A stretch of DNA of 64,000 bases. Origin: Komarekiella atlantica HA4396-MV6 (GTDB taxonomy: Bacteria; Cyanobacteriota; Cyanobacteriia; Cyanobacteriales; Nostocaceae). The stretch is taken from the NCBI GenBank assembly GCA_019359395.1, contig JAHHHK010000008.1, positions 124,001-188,000 of the forward strand, in the 5' to 3' direction. The notes under the pieces were generated by a model. That model ran no database searches, was not told the origin of the DNA, and saw only the letters and a list, made by a program, of their open reading frames with translations. Both the position numbers and the translations under genes were made by a program. Below, in pieces: positions 10,119 to 18,308 of this stretch (its first letter is position 1; each line of letters starts with the position of its first letter).

Positions 10119-12905
10119 TTGCGTATGATTAGGCAGTTTGAACCAACCCTACGTGCATTGGAGATAAGATATCCTAAGTTTGGCTCTGCTTATCGCATTG
10201 GAGGCAGACTTGTACTGACTGCTGCCCATCTCCTTGCTGAAGTGGGATCTACCTGTCGCGTTAGGACAAGTCTGAGTTTTGACGAAGTGGAAGCCAAAGT
10301 CGTTTGGAAAGCTTCACAATCAGATATCGCTTTGATTGAACTGCCTGAAATCATTGCCCCCTGTGCAGCAGTCGTATTTGGCCGATTGCCGGAATCCATA
10401 ATGGGAGAAACGCTTGAGTTCGACATGTACGGCTATCCACGATGGGGGTGGACACAAAGCGAAGAAGGGGCAACAGTCGGAGGGCGACATGTTAAAGGTA
10501 CTATCTATCTGTCGGATACCTCACCGGATGACTTATTGGTACTAGAAGCTTTGAGAGTCCCATCCGAAGCTTTGTCTGAATCGGAGTCTGATTGGAAAGG
10601 CAATTCAGGAGCGGCAATCGTCTGTCATGGGCTGGTAATCGCGGTGCAACGACAGCATCAGAATCCGAAACGTCCTGCATCGCTCGAAGCGTCTCCACTG
10701 TGGACAATTTATAGCGATAAGCTATGGTGCAGCTTGTTGACGCAGCATGACATTAATCCAGAGCCTGCGATCGTTCGTGTCCAAAAGCAAACAAAAGAAC
10801 AATCCACAAAAGCTTTCAACCCTCCACAAAAGCCGCCTTACAAGCTTGTTGGTCGCACCGATTTTTTACGTTCCCTTAAAGCAGAACTCTTCAGTGGCAA
10901 CAGCATAGCTCTGAAAGGTCTACCCGGTGTCGGGAAAACAGCGTTACTTTTGGAGTTAGCTTACGAGCCTGATGTGCAGCGGTACTTTAATGGTGGTGTA
11001 CTTTGGGCAAAACTAGGTCGTGATGCCGATGCAATGGCTATCTTGCTTGAATGGATTACAGCACTAGGAATTTCGCAACCCAATAGAAATGAACTGGCTG
11101 GTATTACAACCAGGGAAAAGACTATTGAAATACTAAAGCAGAGAATTCAAGAAAGAATCAATGTTGATAATAACCCATTCCTGTTAGTAATTGACGACGC
11201 TTGGGAATCTGAAACTGCATTAGCTCTCAAACTTGGTTCTACAAACTGTACTTATATTATTACGACTCGTTCTTCCCTGATTGCATTAGATTTTGCAGGA
11301 AAAAGCGTTAAAGAAATAAACGAACTGAGTGAAGATTCAAGCTTAGAGTTGCTGAGACAAATATCAGGACGAATAGTAGAAACCTATCAAGAGAAAGCAA
11401 AACTACTAGCAAAAGCGGTTGGTTATTTGCCACTTGCACTAATCTTAATGGGAAGATATTTACAAAAAGAGTCTGATAGCCGTTCTCCTAATCGGATAGA
11501 AAAAGCACTTAAAAATTTACAGAAAACTGAGATGCGATTGAGACTAGAGCAACCTCAAGTATCGCCAGGTACTAATCCTAGCTTACGAGCAGGTACACCA
11601 TTGTCCTTACTTGCAGTTATTGAGATCAGTTATGAAGCACTAGATGATGAAGCAAAAGTAGCTTTCTGTGCATTATCAATTTTTCCACCCAAGCCGAACT
11701 CCTTCTCAGAGGAAGCAGCTTTAGCAGTAAGCCTAACTCCTGATGTTTCGTTGTATAAGTTATATGATTCCGGGTTGCTGGAGAGTGATGAATCAGGACG
11801 CTACAGGCTGCACCAAACAATTTCTGATTATTCACGAGAAAAATTAATCGATCAATCTGTTTATGAGAGGATGGCTGTTTTCTACGCTGAACATGTTGAA
11901 AGTAATAAAAGAAATTACGACTTGATCGATCAAGAATATATCAACATAGTCGCGTCGCTTGAGGCTGCAAATCAGAAAAAAATGCACTTTATTTCTATAA
12001 GACAAATGAAGGCATTTTATCCGTTTTTAGAAGCTAGAGGTCTGTATGAAAAAGCAGAAAACATTTTAAATGAAATCAAAGAACAGTTTGGGAATCTGGA
12101 TCAAGAGTGCAACCTAACGCAAATTCTTCTAAACTTGGGCAGAGTCAGACACCGACTTGGGAAATATAGTAGATCAAAAGAGGATTTACAAAGAGCAATA
12201 GATCTATCTGAAAAATGCAACGATAGTGAAACAATTATTTATTCTAAATTAAATTTAGGGGTGCTAGAAGAGATACAGGGAGATGATGGAGAAGCAGAAA
12301 GGCTTTACAAAGAGGCTTTAATACTTGCCAAACTAAATGGAAACGATGAAGCAGTAAGTATTGTATGTAGAACTATAGGCTCACTATTGCTCAACTCCAA
12401 AAAATATCTTGAAGCAAAGGGATACTTTGACGATGGATTAGTATCAGCAGAAAAAAATAGAGATGAACAAGTTATTTGTGGGATCTTAATTAATTTAGGA
12501 TGGGTATCAGCTATTTCAGGGAATGTTGAAGATGCAAAAGAATATTATCGAAAGAGTATAACTATAGTTCGCAAACTTAAGCATTACGATTTTGCTACTT
12601 ATGTACGGCAAGGGATGGGAGAAATAGCTAAGCGAAAAGGTGACTACAAGCAGGCAGAATACCATTATAAAAAAGGTCTTGCGCTTGCTAATCGAATTGG
12701 ATTTCATGAGAGGAAGATTATACTGCTTCAAAATTTAAGCTCAGTTTTAACAATTCAACAGAAGTATTTACAAGCTGATAAATGCCTTCGGGAGGCTTTA
12801 TTAATTGCTTCTAATATTGAACATTACGAGTTAGTTGATCACATTATTAAAGACATAGCCAGGCTGCTGAATGCTCAAGATGATTATCAACGAATGGAAG
12901 ATTAA
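10119..12905 (+). CDS. Trypsin-like domain + NB-ARC/STAND NTPase + TPR repeats
   Basis: Trypsin-like N-terminus ('GGRLVLTAAHLL', 'GNSGAAIV'), P-loop 'LKGLPGVGKTALL', 'LLVIDDAW', 'TYIITTRS', 'LPLALILMG', then TPRs. Confidence 0.9.
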   Translation: MRMIRQFEPTLRALEIRYPKFGSAYRIGGRLVLTAAHLLAEVGSTCRVRTSLSFDEVEAKVVWKASQSDIALIELPEIIAPCAAVVFGRLPESIMGETLEFDMYGYPRWGWTQSEEGATVGGRHVKGTIYLSDTSPDDLLVLEALRVPSEALSESESDWKGNSGAAIVCHGLVIAVQRQHQNPKRPASLEASPLWTIYSDKLWCSLLTQHDINPEPAIVRVQKQTKEQSTKAFNPPQKPPYKLVGRTDFLRSLKAELFSGNSIALKGLPGVGKTALLLELAYEPDVQRYFNGGVLWAKLGRDADAMAILLEWITALGISQPNRNELAGITTREKTIEILKQRIQERINVDNNPFLLVIDDAWESETALALKLGSTNCTYIITTRSSLIALDFAGKSVKEINELSEDSSLELLRQISGRIVETYQEKAKLLAKAVGYLPLALILMGRYLQKESDSRSPNRIEKALKNLQKTEMRLRLEQPQVSPGTNPSLRAGTPLSLLAVIEISYEALDDEAKVAFCALSIFPPKPNSFSEEAALAVSLTPDVSLYKLYDSGLLESDESGRYRLHQTISDYSREKLIDQSVYERMAVFYAEHVESNKRNYDLIDQEYINIVASLEAANQKKMHFISIRQMKAFYPFLEARGLYEKAENILNEIKEQFGNLDQECNLTQILLNLGRVRHRLGKYSRSKEDLQRAIDLSEKCNDSETIIYSKLNLGVLEEIQGDDGEAERLYKEALILAKLNGNDEAVSIVCRTIGSLLLNSKKYLEAKGYFDDGLVSAEKNRDEQVICGILINLGWVSAISGNVEDAKEYYRKSITIVRKLKHYDFATYVRQGMGEIAKRKGDYKQAEYHYKKGLALANRIGFHERKIILLQNLSSVLTIQQKYLQADKCLREALLIASNIEHYELVDHIIKDIARLLNAQDDYQRMED

Positions 12906-12956
12906 TGTTTTAAGTCTTTATCCAGATCTTAATTGTACTCATTTAAGGAGAATATC

Positions 12957-13388
12957 ATGGGAAACGTCACTGTTTGCAAAACTGAAAAGCAGCTAAAAAG
13001 CGCTCTTTCCAACAAGGATTCCACTATAAGAATTGAAAATTCTGATTTGATAAACAAAGTCAAAAGCATCAAGGCGCTTAAGCTTAAAACTTGGACATCA
13101 ATAGCTACAGGTCTGGTGGTTGTAATAGGTGCGGCAATAGTTGCCGCACATCCACCTGAGCCAGGAGACGTTGCAATCCCGGTGGTTAAAGGTACTATTC
13201 GTTTTGGTGGTGGAACAGTAGCCGCAGTTGCTGCAACCGTTATCATAGGCAAAATTGGTTTCGTAGCAGCAGCAGCATTGATAACGCTGGGTGTTACATT
13301 TGGCGGAATTGATCTTCTAAATTCGCTTTATCATGATTATGAAATTACTGAAAGTGGAAGCAATTATCTGGTTTTGCAAAGAGGATAA
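12957..13388 (+). CDS. Small membrane protein downstream of the STAND gene, possible effector
   Basis: Two Gly/Ala-rich hydrophobic segments; 50-bp gap to the STAND gene. Confidence 0.55.
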   Translation: MGNVTVCKTEKQLKSALSNKDSTIRIENSDLINKVKSIKALKLKTWTSIATGLVVVIGAAIVAAHPPEPGDVAIPVVKGTIRFGGGTVAAVAATVIIGKIGFVAAAALITLGVTFGGIDLLNSLYHDYEITESGSNYLVLQRG

Positions 13389-13643
13389 ATAACTACAGTA
13401 GTCAGCAGCCCAACAACCCCAATGCACCCGACCGCCGAGAGCTTATTTGTAAGCATTCGAGGCTATCTGCGGCGAGTTGAACTGACATTGAATTGTTTTT
13501 GCTGCCTAGCATAACAACTCAACTTGATGATCTTTGCGATCGCCCCACCAAAAATCTCAAAACAAAACCCTCACCGATAAATTTCAAAACTGAAGAACGC
13601 TAATGGCTCTGATCAAATTGTCTCGAAATACTTTTTCACATCC

Positions 13644-14222
13644 TTAGTTCTTCCTTTGGACAAGATAGCCTTGGCGGTAATCACTCTTCTTTAATTTGGA
13701 AGCTTGACGTGCAGACCACTGACGCATAGGAGTAACTTTCTCTACATGAACTAGCTTCTGGCGATAAGTATCATTACCCGTTAGTTGGGCGATCGCACCA
13801 GCAATAAATCGAGCGCAGCGTTCTGGCTGAGACGAGACTTGTTCCTCTGCAAACCGGATGACTAGCCAGTTGGCATCGACAAAACACTTGTTTCGGTAAT
13901 CATCCTCGCCGATACAGTGGGTAGGCTTAAAAGTTGCAAACGAAATTGGCTCATCGACCTCCAAATCTATGTGTAAGCCAGTATTGGGTTCAATAATAAG
14001 AAAATCAGCCGTAAAAGGTAGTCGATGCCCTGGTGGAAGCATCACCTGCTGGGGAGAAACAATTTCACCAAAATAGTGTTTGAGAACATTTTCAAACAGC
14101 CCCTCACTTGCCCCGATTGGTGCATCTCCCTGTCCAGAAGGAAAAACTAAAGGGGTAAACTGTTTTTTTTCTTTAACTAACTCTGGGATAACAACAATTG
14201 GATATTCTGGTGTCTTTGCCAT
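13644..14222 (-). CDS. PD-(D/E)XK/Vsr-like endonuclease-domain protein
   Basis: 'FTADFLIIEPNTGLHIDLEVDEPISF...DDYRNKCFVDANWLVIRFAEEQV'. Confidence 0.6.
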   Translation of the reverse strand: MAKTPEYPIVVIPELVKEKKQFTPLVFPSGQGDAPIGASEGLFENVLKHYFGEIVSPQQVMLPPGHRLPFTADFLIIEPNTGLHIDLEVDEPISFATFKPTHCIGEDDYRNKCFVDANWLVIRFAEEQVSSQPERCARFIAGAIAQLTGNDTYRQKLVHVEKVTPMRQWSARQASKLKKSDYRQGYLVQRKN

Positions 14223-14404
14223 ACTTGCACTAACTCTTCATACTGCAATTATCTAAATTCACAACGCCATTACACAATCAACAAAATACTGAAAATCAAC
14301 CAACTTTTTTCTAATTTTTGGACGCAAGAATTAGAAAATTATCAGTTCTCGTACAGCATCCCTTCTGGATAAGATTACTTCTGAGTACGCTACAAGCAAC
14401 TAAG

Positions 14405-16039
14405 ATGAAGTCTAGCTTTGACTATCTAGAAGACCTTCTTGCGGACAACTATCCAATCATCGCCTGCGAATCCCCCCTCCAAGAACGTCACCGCCTCCTC
14501 ACCCGAATCACTACTTACTGTCAGCAAGCAGGCAAAAAAGCCTATATATGGAATCTCAGCGAGGACAGTATTAAAGAACTAGCCGTCAGCGCCGAAGAAA
14601 ATCTCGTTCTTCGAGAGTTTGACGACTATAAACCTTCGATAAAACAAAATAAAGAAGACTATTTTCAAGTACTCAATTTCTGGAAGGTTTATTCTGGCAC
14701 TGGAGTATTAATCGTTGAGAATATCTTCCCTTGGATAAAAGAAAATACACATAAAGAAACCGATTCTATTATATCAGAATGGATTAAGTCGTCGCTAGTT
14801 AACCTCAAATTTCATACCAAAGATAAAGACAAAACTACTTTATTACTAGGAGCCAACGCTGAGATAGCAAGCGAAATAGCGGCAGAAATTCCCCTATGGA
14901 GTCAAGAACTACCAGATGCACAAGAAATTATTGACAGTTTAATTAAAAGCAAAAAATTTTCTTTCACATATACGGATCAAGACTATTTAGAAATTGCTAA
15001 CACTGGTGCTGGTTTGTATATTTCTGATGTTATGTATTGCCTAAACGATATTAGTCAAAATCATGATTTAGGCGATTCCAGTGAGATAGCCAAGCTTCTA
15101 CTAGCAAAAAAAATTCAACAGATCAACCGCTTGTATGACATTGAATTCTTACCTCCGCCAAAAGTCCAACTTGGCGGGTTGGAACTCATGCAGCAGTCAT
15201 TCAAAAAGTTCAAGCGATTGCTTACCCCGCGTGCCAAACAATATAATCTGCGCGTACCCAAAGGGATTATGCTTGTGGGGCCACCGGGGACAGGAAAATC
15301 ACACTCAGCAAAAGCCTGTTCCCAGAATATGGGTATTCCCCTTATCATGGTCGATTGGGGCAACTTTAGAAGTTTTGGCAACCAAGCAGAAATGAAACTC
15401 AAACGCTTGTTGCGGCTGGCAGATAGGCTCAGTCAAGTAATTTTGTACTTCGACGACTTTGATAAAGGCTTCGCCGGGGATGATGACCTCGCCAAACGGC
15501 TTGCTGGCCAACTGTTGACATGGATGCAAGAGCGCACGTCAGATGTATTGGTCATCGCCTCAGTCAACCGAATGGAATGGCTGCCACCCGAACTCACCCG
15601 TGCCGGACGGTTTGACTATTTATTTAAGGTAGACCTGCCCAATAATGGGGAAAGATATAGTATCTTCAAACTGCACGCTGCCCGATTTGACGAACGTTTT
15701 CGCAATGGCGGCGACCCCTGGAGCGAGGAACAGTGGCGCAGAATTCTTAAAGCCACCAATCGGTGTGTAGGTGCAGAAATCCAGACAATTGTAGAACGCG
15801 CCGCTAGTACCATATTCTGCGAAACAGTAATAGAAGATACCTACGCATCAAGCAAACTCCCCGCACTCGAACTAACAATCGAAGCATTGCTAGAAGAACG
15901 CCGCCAGATTAACCCGCTTGCTATCCGCGAAGCCGATAAAGTCGAGTCGATGCGTAACAAAGCTGACCAACAAGCTTTACCTAGTAGTCCCCTCGACGAA
16001 AGCAAGTTTGCTGTTGGCAACATTGATATTTTCAGCTAG
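14405..16039 (+). CDS. AAA+ ATPase, Ycf46-like
   Basis: 'GIMLVGPPGTGKSHSAKACSQ', 'VILYFDDFDKGF', 'SVNRMEWLPPELTRAGRFDYLFKVDLP'. Confidence 0.85.
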   Translation: MKSSFDYLEDLLADNYPIIACESPLQERHRLLTRITTYCQQAGKKAYIWNLSEDSIKELAVSAEENLVLREFDDYKPSIKQNKEDYFQVLNFWKVYSGTGVLIVENIFPWIKENTHKETDSIISEWIKSSLVNLKFHTKDKDKTTLLLGANAEIASEIAAEIPLWSQELPDAQEIIDSLIKSKKFSFTYTDQDYLEIANTGAGLYISDVMYCLNDISQNHDLGDSSEIAKLLLAKKIQQINRLYDIEFLPPPKVQLGGLELMQQSFKKFKRLLTPRAKQYNLRVPKGIMLVGPPGTGKSHSAKACSQNMGIPLIMVDWGNFRSFGNQAEMKLKRLLRLADRLSQVILYFDDFDKGFAGDDDLAKRLAGQLLTWMQERTSDVLVIASVNRMEWLPPELTRAGRFDYLFKVDLPNNGERYSIFKLHAARFDERFRNGGDPWSEEQWRRILKATNRCVGAEIQTIVERAASTIFCETVIEDTYASSKLPALELTIEALLEERRQINPLAIREADKVESMRNKADQQALPSSPLDESKFAVGNIDIFS

Positions 16040-16163
16040 CACACATCATAAATCAATTCAAAGTTTCATCATGTTTGAACGAAAGCAAATGTAACCAAAA
16101 CATTTCAAAAGTTCATAATGCCTGCCATTTCTAACCACTCTACTACTTTATTTATCTAAGATT

Positions 16164-16721
16164 ATGGAAGTTACAAGACAAACCGCTCAAACCAACATTC
16201 AAACTAAACAAACACAAAATCCCAAAAAAAGCCTATTTTTCAGAATTCTCAATATTGCTGGCCCAATTGCCGGTTTTACTGCTGCCCTCTCACCCCTACC
16301 ACTATACTTTTGGACTCGCCAGCCCCAGTATCTACCTATTGGTGCAACCTTTACCAGTAATAATCAAATAGTTCAACTCGAACTAGCAGACGATAGAAAA
16401 GAATATGCCCACGGACTCAAATTTCGTGACTCGATTCCCGAAAATCACGGAATGCTATTTGTCCTCAACAAACCTGAAAAAGTTAAACTTTGGATGCAGG
16501 ATACGTATATTCCTCTAGATATGATATTTCTCCAAGACGGAGTTATTAAATCAATCGTAGAGGCGGCTCCTCCCTGCAAAACAAAAACCTGTCCTAAGTA
16601 CGATTCCATCTATCCTGTTAACCAAGTTATCGAACTACCTGCTAACAGTACCAAAACCCTCAACCTCAAAGTAGGCAAGAAGCTCCATCTCGACTTCAAC
16701 CCAAATCAAACGCAGAATTAG
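16164..16721 (+). CDS. DUF192 family protein
   Basis: 'YAHGLKFRDSIPENHGMLFVLNKPEKVKLWMQDTYIPLDMIFLQDGVIKSI'. Confidence 0.88.
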   Translation: MEVTRQTAQTNIQTKQTQNPKKSLFFRILNIAGPIAGFTAALSPLPLYFWTRQPQYLPIGATFTSNNQIVQLELADDRKEYAHGLKFRDSIPENHGMLFVLNKPEKVKLWMQDTYIPLDMIFLQDGVIKSIVEAAPPCKTKTCPKYDSIYPVNQVIELPANSTKTLNLKVGKKLHLDFNPNQTQN

Positions 16722-16795
16722 TTGACGGACAATTTATTTCACTCGGTAAATTAACGGTAAACCACCGTAATTACACTACCTCATATATCAATTAC

Positions 16796-16826
16796 TGACC
16801 CCCGATATAGACTATATCGGGGGTCA
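16796..16826. terminator. Bidirectional terminator-like perfect hairpin
   Basis: TGACCCCCGATATA-GAC-TATATCGGGGGTCA, 14-bp perfect stem; no strong T-tract. Confidence 0.6.
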
Positions 16827-17121
16827 AACATTATGAAATAAACCACTGATTTAAAAATTGGAATTTGTCAATCCAATTTTTCTAATTTTTTACTAATGAT
16901 TTACTGAAAAACATAGTGTTTAAAAATGGAAAATTCTTAGATGCTTTTACGGATATTATCCTTATAAAATAGGTTCACAAGCGAGAAGTTGGAGCAGAGA
17001 TTTACTCCAATCCAAACTATGTACTAGGGGCAGACTCCGCCAACGGAATAAAGCAGTAATTCAGTCGTAATTACCCCTACAAAGTTTCATCCAGTAATTT
17101 CCGAAATCATCTACTTTTTTT

Positions 17122-17718
17122 ATGAGAACAGACTACGAATCTAATTTTAGCAACGATCGCGTTCCTTCTTACGAAGAATACGGATACCCCGCTCCCACCC
17201 GTCGCCGTCGCAACTGGAAAGAAAACGCCAGCATCGCCGGACTAATGGCAGTTGGTACTGGCTTGATGATTGCAGATATCTCCATTCATCACATGGTAAT
17301 GGCATCGCTGGCTTTTGGAACTGGCATTGTAGCGTTACTACCCAAGGAAGCAAACTTGCTACTTTCCAACTTCGAGCGTATGCAGCGCAAGTATGGCATC
17401 AATATCTATACCGTCTTGTTCTGCTTGGTAGGTGTAGTATTTATGTTGGATATGGCCGCTGCACCTGCAAACGCCCAGTTCATGCAAAACGCAGAGGACT
17501 TTTTCACAGAGTATTTTACAGGTGTTGACGCAGACATCATTAAATACGTATTTGCAGTACTGCGCGGTCTGTTCTTAATTTACCTTGGTATTGGTCTGAT
17601 CCGGGTCGTTCAATCAGCCAGAAACGACGAGGATTGGCAAACAATCGCCCGTACACCAATTATCGTTGCCCTCACAGTTGTAGTTGGAGATTTGCTTGCA
17701 GGGCTGGTAACAGGCTGA
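17122..17718 (+). CDS. VirB2-like pilin candidate
   Basis: Hydrophobic segments, 'AAPANAQF' processing-like motif, first gene of the T4SS block. Confidence 0.5.
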   Translation: MRTDYESNFSNDRVPSYEEYGYPAPTRRRRNWKENASIAGLMAVGTGLMIADISIHHMVMASLAFGTGIVALLPKEANLLLSNFERMQRKYGINIYTVLFCLVGVVFMLDMAAAPANAQFMQNAEDFFTEYFTGVDADIIKYVFAVLRGLFLIYLGIGLIRVVQSARNDEDWQTIARTPIIVALTVVVGDLLAGLVTG

Positions 17719-17721
17719 GGA

Positions 17722-17752
17722 GCCACTCGTCAAAAAAGCCACCACGAGTGGC
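17722..17752 (+). repeat. Hairpin just after the pilin-like gene, with a further partial copy near 17770
   Basis: GCCACTCGT ... ACGAGTGGC, 9-bp arms. Confidence 0.55.
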
Positions 17753-17811
17753 ACTATTCCACAAGTGCCACTCATCAAAATTTCAAAAACTGACTTTTGT
17801 TTTTCGTAATA

Positions 17812-18147
17812 ATGGGCAGAGAACGGGAATTTCGTACTGTCAACCGCGTATTAGGAGACCAGCCACGCCTCGGGCCATTCCCCGCCGACCAAATTGTTCC
17901 CTGGAGTGCGATCGCTCTCATCTCCTACATGGTAGTCAAGGGTTTTATGCAAGCTTCTTGGCTTGCAACCGGAATTGTAACCGCCTGGGGATGGGCAACC
18001 TGGTGGACAGTAAGTTCCAACAAAGCCTTTTTCGGTAAGTTTGTCGGCACACCCCGCATCACCCGTGGCTATAAACCTTTTGTCTCTCTCGTTAATCCTT
18101 TACAACCTCAACCCAAGAAGAAGCGCCAGCTGAAAAAACGCAGATAA
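17812..18147 (+). CDS. VirB3-like membrane protein candidate
   Basis: Short membrane protein directly upstream of VirB4; position-based. Confidence 0.45.
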   Translation: MGREREFRTVNRVLGDQPRLGPFPADQIVPWSAIALISYMVVKGFMQASWLATGIVTAWGWATWWTVSSNKAFFGKFVGTPRITRGYKPFVSLVNPLQPQPKKKRQLKKRR

Positions 18148-18163
18148 AGCTTCTGGTAAAAAA

Positions 18164-18277
18164 GAATTCAGGAGTCATGAGCCAGAATTCAGTTCTGAAT
18201 TCTGTGTGACTGGTAAATGAATAAACGGGTTTAAATCCCCACTTTCTTGTTCTGAATTCTGAGTTCTGACTTCTCAT
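18164..18277. repeat. STRR-type heptameric repeats
   Basis: GAATTCA GGAGTCA TGAGCCA GAATTCA ... TTCTGAA TTCTGAG TTCTGAC heptads. Confidence 0.6.
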
Positions 18278-18308
18278 TAAGAAATATCACCGAACGAAAC
18301 TACAGGCT

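Noticed and set aside
10190-12731. Minus-strand ORFs inside the trypsin-NB-ARC-TPR gene
   Set aside because: Antisense shadow ORFs of a well-supported coding gene.
15115-15529. ORFs antisense to, or in another frame of, the AAA+ gene
   Set aside because: Overlap a P-loop ATPase with clear motifs; spurious.
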